Source: Amycolatopsis sp. QT-25 (GTDB taxonomy: Bacteria; Actinomycetota; Actinomycetes; Mycobacteriales; Pseudonocardiaceae). From it: a stretch of DNA of 64,000 nucleotides. Shown here one piece after another: positions 8,044-16,029 of the stretch. The notes under the pieces are model-generated. The model saw only the letters and a program-made list of their open reading frames with translations. It was not told where the DNA came from and searched no databases. The position numbers and the translations under genes were made by a program. The DNA lies in the NCBI RefSeq assembly GCF_029369745.1, contig NZ_CP120210.1, positions 5,332,001 to 5,396,000 of the forward strand, given 5' to 3'. Positions within the stretch are counted from its first letter, which is position 1; every line of letters begins with the position of its first letter.

Positions 8044-8877
8044 TCAGAAACGGATCATGTCGATGCTTCGGTTCCAGTCACGGAGGTCCACGTCGCGGCC
8101 GATGTCCCACAACGTGTCGAGCTCGCGCTGGATCTGTTCGCCGAGCACGGTGTCGTGCGTGCCCTCGATCTCGAACTGCGGTGAATCGATCGCCAGTTGG
8201 CCGTGCAGGAACATGCTGACCAGGTAGCGCCCGTCGGCCCGGTACACCGAGACCGAGGCCTGCGAGTTGAACACTCGCACCTTCAGGTTGGCCTGGCGCT
8301 TCGCCAGCCGCCGGTGCAGGCGGGAGAGGGTCTCCAGGCACTCCCCGATCCCCGTGCTCACGAAGGTCTTGCCCGCGCCGTCGCTCCGGTCCAGTGCCGC
8401 TTCCCGCAGCCCCACCAGCATCGAGTTCGGGTGCAGCAGCATGATCCGCACCTGGGCGCGCCGGTCGACGATCGCGGCTTCCAGTTCCTTTTCCAGGCGT
8501 TGCAGGTTCGGGATCCAGGTGTTCAGGATCGTCACCTGCTTGGCCTTCGCGATATGCGCGGCGAACTCCTCGTCCGGAAAGCGTTTGTGCACCTCGACCA
8601 CGCCGCCGTAGTGCGAACGGCGGCGGCTCGCGGCGATGGTGTCGATGTCGAGGCCGTCGAGGCGATCGCGGATGTCCTCCAGCGCGCGCAACGGGGTCAG
8701 CTCGATGAGCAGCACCACGACCACACCGCTGACCATGATCAGCGTCAAGGTGCCGACGCCCTTCGGGGCCACTTTGTCCAGGAGACCGAGCTGTTCCGAG
8801 ATCCCGACCGCGAAGCCGGCCACCGCCAACCCGCCGAGACTGAGCAGTTCGAGCCAGCGACGCATTCTGCGGAGCAT
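8044..8877 (-). CDS. Membrane protein with PLD-like soluble domain lacking HKD
   Basis: A 277-residue protein starting at ATG 8877 after CGGAGG. Residues ~10-60 hold two transmembrane helices (LLSLGGLAVAGFAVGI and LTLIMVSGVVVVLLIEL). The soluble domain has QVTILNTWIPNLQRLEKEL, then VRIMLLHPNSMLVGLREAAL and VRVFNSQASVSVYR, the strand order seen in phospholipase-D-like proteins, but I find no HxKxxxxD motif. It is therefore probably a non-catalytic sensor or binding domain on the cytoplasmic face. It is likely co-transcribed with the helical protein downstream. Confidence 0.6.
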   Translation of the reverse strand: MLRRMRRWLELLSLGGLAVAGFAVGISEQLGLLDKVAPKGVGTLTLIMVSGVVVVLLIELTPLRALEDIRDRLDGLDIDTIAASRRRSHYGGVVEVHKRFPDEEFAAHIAKAKQVTILNTWIPNLQRLEKELEAAIVDRRAQVRIMLLHPNSMLVGLREAALDRSDGAGKTFVSTGIGECLETLSRLHRRLAKRQANLKVRVFNSQASVSVYRADGRYLVSMFLHGQLAIDSPQFEIEGTHDTVLGEQIQRELDTLWDIGRDVDLRDWNRSIDMIRF

Positions 8878-9108
8878 TCATCCTCCGGGATCTCGCAGCC
8901 TTGGCCCTTATGTTCCCACCCGCTTCGGCAGTGACTGTGATCGGGGCCACGGCGGGGGAGTTCCGGCATTCCTTCCACGGAATCCACGAAAAGAATCGAA
9001 TCCGTCGCGGAATCCGCGGTGCGCGGGGCGCACGGCACGATCCGCCGTGAAACACCCGGGGCCCGACAGGCGACTTACCAGGTACGCAAGTACGGAAAGT
9101 TGTGGTCG

Positions 9109-9333
9109 ATGAGTGCTGATCGCGTTGTCCAGCTGCGCTGGGAGTTCCGCCACGTGGCCGAAGACGGCCGCACGGCGCTGTCCTACCCCGGTATCGCCGT
9201 GATCCGGCGCAGGCTGGGTGAGATCGTCGACCGTACCTGGGTGCCTGTCGGGGAAGAACCCACCTTCGCCGACGACGAGGCCCTGATCGCCGCGCTGCAC
9301 GCCGCGTGGCGTTGGACCGGGCCCGCCGCGTAG
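9109..9333 (+). CDS. Small hypothetical protein
   Basis: A 74-residue frame starting at ATG 9109, about 230 bp from the divergent upstream gene. The sequence (VVQLRWEFRHVAEDGRTAL, VIRRRLGEIVDRTWVPVGE, ALIAALHAAWRWTG) looks like a small folded beta-alpha protein with no signal or membrane segment. No family recognised. The upstream 8878-9108 interval shows no feature I can name. Confidence 0.55.
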   Translation: MSADRVVQLRWEFRHVAEDGRTALSYPGIAVIRRRLGEIVDRTWVPVGEEPTFADDEALIAALHAAWRWTGPAA

Positions 9334-9337
9334 CTCC

Positions 9338-9571
9338 TCACTCGTCGGCCGATTTGTACCGGCGCTGGAGCTCCTCGTCCCGCTCACGCGGCGACTTCTC
9401 CACCCACCGCCCGTGGACGAGGTCGTTCTCCGTGTAGTCGGCACGCCGGGACACCCAGTCCGGCAACAGGAACTCGCGGGTCCCGCCGCGACCGCGATCC
9501 CGCAGATCGGTGCACACGGCGATGCCGATCACCAGAACGAGTACCCCGAGCGCTATCCAGATTCCGACCAT
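9338..9571 (-). CDS. Small single-pass membrane protein
   Basis: 77 residues: an N-terminal hydrophobic helix (MVGIWIALGVLVLVIGIAV) then a charged soluble tail ending with RERDEELQRRYKSADE. The N-terminus is probably outside and the tail cytoplasmic, but topology is a guess. It converges on the small gene ending at 9333 with only 4 bp between them. Family unknown. Confidence 0.65.
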   Translation of the reverse strand: MVGIWIALGVLVLVIGIAVCTDLRDRGRGGTREFLLPDWVSRRADYTENDLVHGRWVEKSPRERDEELQRRYKSADE

Positions 9572-9670
9572 GTCCGCTCCCCCGCAGATGAAGTCGTTTA
9601 CGTCAGGTTAGCGCCGAACGACTCGTGAGCGGGCACCTTATTCGGGAAGCACCGGAATCGGGCATGACGA

Positions 9671-9703
9671 TCTTCCCCGGTATCCGCGGGATACCGGGGA
9701 AGA
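9671..9703. terminator. GC-rich hairpin
   Basis: A perfect 15-bp inverted repeat (9671-9685 with 9689-9703) around a 3-nt loop, downstream of the 9714-10076 gene on the minus strand. Position and geometry fit a factor-independent terminator for that gene, although no U-tract follows, as is usual in actinomycetes. Confidence 0.7.
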
Positions 9704-9713
9704 CCGGGGGCGG

Positions 9714-10076
9714 TCAGCCCCGGGCGTTCGGGTCGATCACGTCGCCGGCGAATCCGGTGGCGGCGTCACCGAGGGGACCGGTGGAGTCGACGACACCCTG
9801 ACCGGCCGCGGTGGCCGAGTCGACGGCGCCCTGCCCCGCGGTGGTGGCCGAGTCGACGGCGCCTTGGCCGGCGGTGGTGGCCGAGTCGACGGCGCCCTGC
9901 CCCGCGGTGGTGGCGTTCTCGGCGAGGCCCTGGCCGGTCTCGCCCAGTCCGCCGGCGGACTGGGTGACCTGGTCGGCGGCGCCGGAAAGGTCGACGCCGG
10001 TCAGCTCGCTGACCTTGTCTCCCGCACCGCCCAGGAGTTCGGCGGCCTTTTCCTTCAGCGAGTCGAACAGGCTCAT
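9714..10076 (-). CDS. Low-complexity repeat protein (antitoxin-like N-terminus)
   Basis: 120 residues. The N-terminus (MSLFDSLKEKAAELLGGAG, then DKVSELTGVDL) resembles the small MT0933/Rv0909-type antitoxin-like proteins. The rest is built from four near-identical 11-residue repeats (TTAGQGAVDSA), encoded by 33-bp tandem DNA repeats with only a few substitutions. No toxin gene adjoins it, so a structural or stress role is equally possible. The repeat number is likely to vary between strains by slippage. Confidence 0.65.
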   Translation of the reverse strand: MSLFDSLKEKAAELLGGAGDKVSELTGVDLSGAADQVTQSAGGLGETGQGLAENATTAGQGAVDSATTAGQGAVDSATTAGQGAVDSATAAGQGVVDSTGPLGDAATGFAGDVIDPNARG

Positions 10077-10190
10077 CTCGGGTACTCCTCGGATCGATCG
10101 TGCGGAGGCGGCTGAAAGTTCACCGTACAGGACAAATCGGTCACGGTGCGCCGTCCCTGCCGCTCCGGACAGGTGAATACCGAGGGGATT

Positions 10191-10823
10191 TCAGCGACAG
10201 GGCGGCCGGTAGCGGTCGATCGAGAGACCGCGGAAGTCGAGCTTGTTCGGGGTCTTGCCGACGAACACCAGCCCCCGCGCTTCGGTCAGCGCCGAGGCGA
10301 AGGAGTAGCCGGGCGTGCCGAGCTCGGGCAGGGTCGTCCACGCGTCGGCCCTGAAACTGAAGAACTTCTTCACGATCTTCCCGCCGGTCGACGGCACCTT
10401 CGTGAGCCACTTGTCGCCGCCGCTCCAGTGTGAGGCCGGGCGCAGCTGGACGTAGAGGTCGTCGGTCGCGCTGTAGGTCATCCAGAAACCGGCGGATTTC
10501 GAGAGATCCGCTTGCGCTTCGAACTGATTTCCCAGCCAGACCACGACCACGTGCCATTCGGCGTCGAGGAAGGCCACCTTGGCCGCGTACCCGCCGCGTT
10601 CGCGGACGAGCAGGCTGCCGGTCGGCGGAACCGTGGTGCCCTCACCGGAAGCGAGCCAGTGCTGCAATCGGTCGATCGAAGGGGTGGCGCATTCGCAGCC
10701 GTGCCGCGGCGGATGCCCGCCGGCGGCGTTCGCGACGGCACCAGGGCCGATCAGCGAAGCCAGGAACACCGACGCGATCATGGCGAGCGTACGACCGAAA
10801 GGAACCCTGGATCCTTTGCGCAT
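10191..10823 (-). CDS. Secreted protein of unknown function
   Basis: 210 residues with a Sec signal peptide (basic MRKGSRVPFGR, hydrophobic TLAMIASVFLASLIGPG, probable cleavage after VANA). The mature part has a CEC pair soon after the cleavage site and a C-terminal Cys (YRPPCR), consistent with a disulfide-stabilised exported protein. Internal sequence (WHVVVVWLGNQFEAQADLS, WMTYSATDDLYVQLRP, SFASALTEARGLVFVG) suggests a beta-rich fold. No known family recognised; the gene stands alone between two other minus-strand units. Confidence 0.65.
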   Translation of the reverse strand: MRKGSRVPFGRTLAMIASVFLASLIGPGAVANAAGGHPPRHGCECATPSIDRLQHWLASGEGTTVPPTGSLLVRERGGYAAKVAFLDAEWHVVVVWLGNQFEAQADLSKSAGFWMTYSATDDLYVQLRPASHWSGGDKWLTKVPSTGGKIVKKFFSFRADAWTTLPELGTPGYSFASALTEARGLVFVGKTPNKLDFRGLSIDRYRPPCR

Positions 10824-10978
10824 CCCCGGAAGTTAGCACAACGATCACGAGAATCGGGGCACTCCGGCGAGCAGGTCGTCGAACACGGCCCGGCCCGTCC
10901 GCCGTCCGGACGAGCGGCGTGGGCCTCGATCAGCGCGGGAGCGCGAAGTCCCGCGCCGGGAATCCCGCAAGCAGGTGA

Positions 10979-11812
10979 CTAAATGCGGGGTGGGACGTCG
11001 GTGAACGAAGGAATCACCCCGAAGGACGCCTTCCGCGAAGCCCGGCGCAGCGTCGCGAGTACGGCGGGTCCCAGCACCAGGATCGCCACCGCGTTGGTGA
11101 TCGCGCGCCCCGTGTCCCACCCCGCCGTCGACGTCAGCAGCGTGAACACGGCGAACCGGTGCAGGTTCTCCAGCACCGGAGCGCCGGGGACGTACGAGAT
11201 GTGCCCGTCGTGGTACGGCACTTCGGCGTCGGTGATGAACGGCCAGAACCACAGGTTCATCAGGAATCCGAACACGTACGCGACGAAGATCCCGAAGGCG
11301 ACCAGCATCGCGATCTCGGCCTTGCCGGTGACACGGCGCGGCAGCAGTCCCGCCCCCATCCCGATCCACGCCGAGCACAGCATCTGGAACGGCAGCCACG
11401 GTCCCACCCCGGCGGTCAGCAGCGCCGAGGCGAACATCGACGTACAGCCCAGCACGAAACCGAAACCGGGCCCGAACACCCGCCCGGCCAGCACCAGCAG
11501 GAAGAACACGGTCTCGATACCCGCGGTCCCCGCGCCGAGGGGCCGCAGGGCCGCGTTCACCGCCGAAAGCACGCCGAGCATCGCGAGGGCCTTGGAATCC
11601 ATACCCCCTTCGGACAGTTCGGCCAGCACGATGACGATCAGGATCGGGAGGATCCCGAGGAACACGAACGGCGCGTCCGGGCCGTGCTGCATCGACTGCG
11701 GTTCGACGCGGACCAGAAGCGGCCAGAGGAACATCATCAGTCCCGCGAGCGACGCGAGCCCGAGCACCGTCGCCGAACGCGGCCCGAGCCGGATCGCGGG
11801 CGACGTCTTCAC
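10979..11812 (-). CDS. ECF transporter S component (probable cobalamin or precursor)
   Basis: GTG 11812 overlaps the stop of the ATPase gene. The 277-residue protein has about six hydrophobic helices, e.g. ATVLGLASLAGLMMFLWPLL and FVFLGILPILIVIVLAEL, plus the loop GPGFGFVLGCTSMFASALL that is typical of substrate-capture S components. Together with the fused ATPase and T component it forms an energy-coupling-factor importer. Substrate specificity is inferred from the cobalamin riboswitch that heads the operon; S components of the CbrT/CblT kind are the likely relatives. It is the last gene of a six-gene operon. Confidence 0.8.
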   Translation of the reverse strand: MKTSPAIRLGPRSATVLGLASLAGLMMFLWPLLVRVEPQSMQHGPDAPFVFLGILPILIVIVLAELSEGGMDSKALAMLGVLSAVNAALRPLGAGTAGIETVFFLLVLAGRVFGPGFGFVLGCTSMFASALLTAGVGPWLPFQMLCSAWIGMGAGLLPRRVTGKAEIAMLVAFGIFVAYVFGFLMNLWFWPFITDAEVPYHDGHISYVPGAPVLENLHRFAVFTLLTSTAGWDTGRAITNAVAILVLGPAVLATLRRASRKASFGVIPSFTDVPPRI

Positions 11813-13404
11813 GGGACCTCCTGCGGCAGCGCCGATCGGACCTCTTCGACGGTGAGCCAGGGTTCGCCGAGGATCTTGGCGATCTGCGTGGCGAACGCCG
11901 GCGAACCGCCGAGCACCTCGCCGGTCGGGCCGTCGGAGACGACCTCCCCTTCCGCCATCACGAGCACGCGGTGCGCGATCGTCGCGACGAACTCGACGTC
12001 GTGGGTGGCCACGACGACCGCCTTGCCCTCGGCGGTCAGCGACGCGATCATCCGCGCCAGCGCCGACTTCGCGGTGTAGTCGAGGCCGCGGGTCGGTTCG
12101 TCCAGCAGCATGATCCGCGGCGCGGCGGACAACTGCACCGCGAGCACGAGCGCGAGCCGCTGGCCCTCCGAGAGGTCGCGGGGATGCGACGCGGGATCGA
12201 TGCCGGGAGCGAGCCTGTCGAGCAGCTCCCGGCAATCCCCCGGTTCGGCACCCGATTCCGCGTCGGCGGCCTCGCATTCGGCGGCGACGGTCTGCAGGTA
12301 CAGCAGGTCACTGGCGGTCTGCGGCACCATGCCGACGAGCGCGCGGGCCGCGGCACTGCCCAGCGTCTTCGGATCCTTGCCCTCGACGGTCACCTCGCCA
12401 CCCTGCCGGGGGCCGGAGCCCTGCACCGCCCACAGCAGCGACGACTTGCCGGAACCGTTGCGCCCCATCATCGCCAGCACCTCGCCGGCGCGCAGGGTCA
12501 GGTCGACCTCCCGCACCGCGACCTTCGGCCCGTACCGCACGACGACCCCCGACGCGGTCAGCAACTCTTCGCCGTCGGTCGTGCTTCGCGCGGGTGGGGT
12601 GCCGAGAGCCAGCGACGACGCGCGCCGCCGGGCGTCACGCACCGACATCGGCAGCGGATCCCAGCCCGCCAACCGTCCCAAGTGGACGATCGGCGGTGCG
12701 ATGGGCATGTCCCGCAACACCTCCGGCGGCGTCCCGTCGAGCACCTTCCCGGTGCCCGGGACGTGGATCATCCGGTCCGCGAAGGGGATCACGCGTTCCA
12801 TCCGGTGTTCGGCCATCAGCACCGTGGTGCCGAGGTCCTCCACCAGTCTGGCCAGCGTCGCCAGCACCTCCTCGGCCGCGGTCGGGTCCAGCGCCGACGT
12901 CGGCTCGTCCAGCACCAGCACCTTGGGGTGCGTGGTCAGCACCGAACCGATCGCCACCCGTTGCTGCTGCCCACCGGACAACGTCCGCAGCGCGCGTCTG
13001 CGCAGTTCGGCGATGCCGAGGAGATCGAGGGTCTCTTCCACCCGGCGACGCATCACCTGCGGGCTCAGGCCGAGTTGTTCCATGCCGTACGCGAGTTCGT
13101 CCTCGACGGTGTCGGTGACGAAACCCGCGAGCGGGTCCTGGCCGACGACACCGACCAGGTGCGCGAACTCGCGCGGCGGCCGGGATCGCGTCGTGACACC
13201 GTCGACGGAGACCGTCCCTTCGAGGTGGCCGCCGGTGAAATGCGGGACGAGACCGTTGATCGTGCCGAGCAGCGTCGACTTGCCCGCTCCCGTCCGGCCC
13301 GCGAACAGCACGAGTTCGCCTTCACCGATGGACAGTGTCACGTCGGCGAGCACCGGTTCGGTACGGCCGTGATAGGTGAAGGAAACGTGGTCGAGTTCGA
13401 TCAT
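11809..13404 (-). CDS. ECF transporter ATPase, two fused ABC domains
   Basis: 531 residues from ATG 13404. Domain 1 (~1-270): Walker A GRTGAGKSTLL, signature LSGGQQQR, Walker B VLVLDEPTSALD. Domain 2 (~270-531): Walker A GRNGSGKSSLL, signature LSEGQRL, Walker B IMLLDEPTRGLD. The fusion replaces the separate EcfA1 and EcfA2 subunits. The ATPase works on the cytoplasmic face with the T component to drive import by the S component. The second signature has LSEGQ instead of LSGGQ. Stop/start overlaps with both neighbours show a single transcription and translation unit. Confidence 0.93.
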   Translation of the reverse strand: MIELDHVSFTYHGRTEPVLADVTLSIGEGELVLFAGRTGAGKSTLLGTINGLVPHFTGGHLEGTVSVDGVTTRSRPPREFAHLVGVVGQDPLAGFVTDTVEDELAYGMEQLGLSPQVMRRRVEETLDLLGIAELRRRALRTLSGGQQQRVAIGSVLTTHPKVLVLDEPTSALDPTAAEEVLATLARLVEDLGTTVLMAEHRMERVIPFADRMIHVPGTGKVLDGTPPEVLRDMPIAPPIVHLGRLAGWDPLPMSVRDARRRASSLALGTPPARSTTDGEELLTASGVVVRYGPKVAVREVDLTLRAGEVLAMMGRNGSGKSSLLWAVQGSGPRQGGEVTVEGKDPKTLGSAAARALVGMVPQTASDLLYLQTVAAECEAADAESGAEPGDCRELLDRLAPGIDPASHPRDLSEGQRLALVLAVQLSAAPRIMLLDEPTRGLDYTAKSALARMIASLTAEGKAVVVATHDVEFVATIAHRVLVMAEGEVVSDGPTGEVLGGSPAFATQIAKILGEPWLTVEEVRSALPQEVP

Positions 13405-14528
13405 GCGTGCACTTCTTTTTCGAGCACTGTCTCTTCGAGTGCGGCGTAGGGAGGTTCGGGTACCGGGGTCAGGAACGCGGGCAGCACGCCGATCAGGACG
13501 CCGAGCAGCGGCCCCCACGACAGCGACGGCCAGGACAGGCCGAGCAACGACGGGTTCAGGTTCATCGGATTCACCTCGGACGTCGCGAACAGGATCGCCG
13601 CGACGCCGATCCCGCTGACGGCGACGACGATTTCCGGCGGGCGCCAGCGATCCGGCCGGTAGCGGGTGCGCCGCACCCGCTTGCCCGCCGACCAGAACCC
13701 GATCAGCCCGATCACCACTCCCGCCGAAAGCACCGGCGCGGCGAGGTACCGGGGCGTAGAACCGTCCAAAGTGGCATAAACGCCGACGCAGACACCGAGC
13801 AGGCCGGTGATCATCAGCGTGCCCGTGAGCAGCCTCGTTCGCGCCGCGACCAGTCCCGCGCGGCCGTAGCCGCGTGAGTCCATCGACGCGGCGAGCTGCA
13901 GTGAACGGGAAAGCGCGTCCTCCAGCACCGGGATGAGGACGGTGTGCAGGACCTTCATCTTCTTCTTGCCCGAGCCGCCGCGCAGTCTGCGTGCCCGCCG
14001 GACCCGCAGCACGCTTTCGGCGAGCTGCGGGAACACCGACAGCGCGACGATCACCGCCGTGCCCACCTCGTACAACGCCGGCGGCATCGCCTTGAGCAGG
14101 CGTTTCGGGTTCGCGAGCGCGTTGGCCGCGCCGAGGCAGATCACCATCGCCGCCAGCCGCATCCCGTCGTAGAGCCCGCCAAGCAACGATTCCGCGGACA
14201 CGTCGCCGAAGAGCCGGATACCCGCCGCCCATTCCGGCAACGGGATCTCGGGCAGCCGCAGGAGGATCGTGGCCCCCTCGGCGCCGCCGAACACGACACG
14301 GAAGAACACGCGGATCGCGACGATGAACACGCCGAGGTACAGGTAGAGCCGGAAGGCCAGGGCCCACGGCGCTTCACTACGCCGGGCCACGACGACGTAC
14401 CCCGCGACGGCCACGATGGTCAGCAGCAGCCACGGGTTCGTCGTGCGGGTCGCCGCGACGGCGAGCCCCAGCGCCCACACCCACCAGGCGGCCGGATGCA
14501 GGTCGCGCGGCAGGAAGTAGGACGTCAT
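13401..14528 (-). CDS. ecfT: ECF transporter T component
   Basis: 375-residue membrane protein from ATG 14528. It contains the T-component coupling motif with Ala-Arg-Gly-type residues (AASMDSRGYGR, residues ~220-230) that contacts the ATPases, preceded by the LRVRRARRLRGG basic helix and LIPVLEDALSRSLQL. About six to eight transmembrane segments. Longer than the usual ~265-residue EcfT because of a C-terminal extension with two more hydrophobic helices and an acidic tail. ATGA overlaps link it to both neighbours. Confidence 0.9.
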   Translation of the reverse strand: MTSYFLPRDLHPAAWWVWALGLAVAATRTTNPWLLLTIVAVAGYVVVARRSEAPWALAFRLYLYLGVFIVAIRVFFRVVFGGAEGATILLRLPEIPLPEWAAGIRLFGDVSAESLLGGLYDGMRLAAMVICLGAANALANPKRLLKAMPPALYEVGTAVIVALSVFPQLAESVLRVRRARRLRGGSGKKKMKVLHTVLIPVLEDALSRSLQLAASMDSRGYGRAGLVAARTRLLTGTLMITGLLGVCVGVYATLDGSTPRYLAAPVLSAGVVIGLIGFWSAGKRVRRTRYRPDRWRPPEIVVAVSGIGVAAILFATSEVNPMNLNPSLLGLSWPSLSWGPLLGVLIGVLPAFLTPVPEPPYAALEETVLEKEVHA

Positions 14529-15463
14529 CGAACTCCTTGCGCGCGTTTGCGTCTGCGTGCCATCAGGAACCCCGCCACGCACAATGCCAGTACGGCACCG
14601 CCGGCGGCCCAGGGCGCCCAGTCGCCGGCCCCGGACTCGCGTTCGATCAGCGCGTGGACATCCTCGGCGTTCTCACCGCCGGTGAACGCGACGTTCGACG
14701 ACGGGTCCTTCGCCTTCGGCCGGGCCGACGCGCTCGGACGCGGCTTGGGCGGCGGCAGCGCGCCGGAGCTGGGCCCCGCCGCCAGGACCTCTCCCGCACC
14801 GGTTTCCGGGCCGGTCGTCGGTTGCGGACCGTCGGCCGGTCGACCGTTCCCGGGCGGCGGTGGCTGCTGTCGTTCGCCGGGGTCTCCGGTGACCGGCTCG
14901 GCCTCCTCGCGCGGCACGCACGGCCGGCTTTCGGTGCCCGGCCGCACCGCGGCGATCCGCGGCACCGGGTTGTCGTCGGTCGTGGCGTTCAAGGAGAACG
15001 ACCAGCCTTCGAAACCACCAGGGATGAAGTCACGGTTCTTGACGCCCCACTGGCTGTAGTCCCACGCGCAGTTGTTCGAGGCGTTCCAGTAGGACCAGTA
15101 GGCCTGCGCCGGGGGCGTCTCGACACACCGCTCCCGGTACTTCTCGCGGCCGGTGATCGGGACGTTCTCGGTCACCGAAGGGCGGTTCTCGATCCGGCAG
15201 ATGAACGACTCACCCCAGCGCTGCACCCCGGCGATCTGGAAACCGGCGCCCTTGAGCGCGTCCAGCCCGGTGCCCCGGGTGGTCTGCGGATTGCAGCGCA
15301 CGATGGTCGTGCCGCCGAGTCGCTGGAAGTCCACCACCACGGTGACCCCGTTGCCGTCCCTGCAGAACCCGGGATACCCCTTGCCCTGGTCGACGGCGTG
15401 CGCGGACGGCGCCGTGGCGGCGATCAGAAAGATCACCGCCACCACGCCGAGAACCCTCCTCAC
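14525..15463 (-). CDS. SCO2322-family surface protein (LPxTG-like tail/TM anchor)
   Basis: GTG 15463 (overlapping the upstream stop) gives 312 residues. Signal peptide RRVLGVVAVIFLIAATAPSA, then a domain shared with the next protein: GVTVVVDFQRLGG, GTGLDALKGAGFQIAG, SFICRIENRPSVTE, AYWSYWNASNN and GGFEGWSFSLN. A Pro/Glu-rich linker follows, then a C-terminal transmembrane helix and basic tail (ALCVAGFLMARRRKRAQG). It is thus displayed on the outside of the membrane. The domain resembles the DUF4430 domain that in animal transcobalamin follows the alpha6/alpha6 barrel; that link is my inference. Operon context says cobalamin capture. Confidence 0.75.
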   Translation of the reverse strand: MRRVLGVVAVIFLIAATAPSAHAVDQGKGYPGFCRDGNGVTVVVDFQRLGGTTIVRCNPQTTRGTGLDALKGAGFQIAGVQRWGESFICRIENRPSVTENVPITGREKYRERCVETPPAQAYWSYWNASNNCAWDYSQWGVKNRDFIPGGFEGWSFSLNATTDDNPVPRIAAVRPGTESRPCVPREEAEPVTGDPGERQQPPPPGNGRPADGPQPTTGPETGAGEVLAAGPSSGALPPPKPRPSASARPKAKDPSSNVAFTGGENAEDVHALIERESGAGDWAPWAAGGAVLALCVAGFLMARRRKRAQGVR

Positions 15464-16029
15464 GGGGCGGTCGGCGTGACACCGGGCGGCGGATTGGTCG
15501 CCGCCGACTTGTTCAGCGAGAACGACCAGCCCTCGAAGCCACCGGGGGTCACGGTGCGGTTGAGCGCCCCGGTGCTGCTGTAGGTCCAAGCGGAACCGGA
15601 ACCGTCGGCGTGCCAGTAACCCCAGTACGCGCCCGCGGGCGGGGTGGTGACGCACGCCTCCTTGTAGTTCGGCTTGGTCGACAGCGGGAGGGTCTCCGTC
15701 GCGGCCGGGCGGCCTTCCAGGCGGCAGACGAAACCGAGCCCCCAGCGGGCGGTTCCGGCGACCGCGATTCCCGCGTCCTGCAAGGCCTTGATCCCCGTGC
15801 GAGCGGTGCCCGGAGCCGCGTTGGGCGAGCAGCGGGTGATCGTCGGCGCGGCGGTCCCGCCATTGCCGTCCAGCTCCTGGAAATCGACCACGACGGTGAC
15901 CCCGGTGGTCGCGTCGGCGCCGGTGCAGACGCCGTCGTACCCCTTGGTGGTGTCGACCGCGTTCGCGGGTGCGGCGGAAAGCCCGATCAGTCCGATGAGG
16001 ACGGACGTCACGGCGAACAGTCTCTTCAT
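15460..16029 (-). CDS. Secreted DUF4430-like protein, paralogue of the SCO2322-family gene
   Basis: 189 residues from ATG 16029, overlapping the stop of the toroid protein gene. Signal peptide MKRLFAVTSVLIGLIGLSA cleaved near ANA. The mature domain matches the neighbouring protein block by block (GVTVVVDFQELDG, GIKALQDAGIAVAG, GFVCRLEGRPAATE, AYWGYWHADGSG, GGFEGWSFSLN) but has no anchor, so it should be free in the wall or medium. Four Cys could form two disulfides. Role inferred from the riboswitch-led operon: a ligand-binding partner of the toroid protein. Confidence 0.75.
   Translation of the reverse strand: MKRLFAVTSVLIGLIGLSAAPANAVDTTKGYDGVCTGADATTGVTVVVDFQELDGNGGTAAPTITRCSPNAAPGTARTGIKALQDAGIAVAGTARWGLGFVCRLEGRPAATETLPLSTKPNYKEACVTTPPAGAYWGYWHADGSGSAWTYSSTGALNRTVTPGGFEGWSFSLNKSAATNPPPGVTPTAP

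Noticed and set aside
10979..13404. Folate, biotin or thiamine as ECF substrate
   Set aside because: The operon is headed by a cobalamin aptamer, and no riboswitch for another vitamin is visible.
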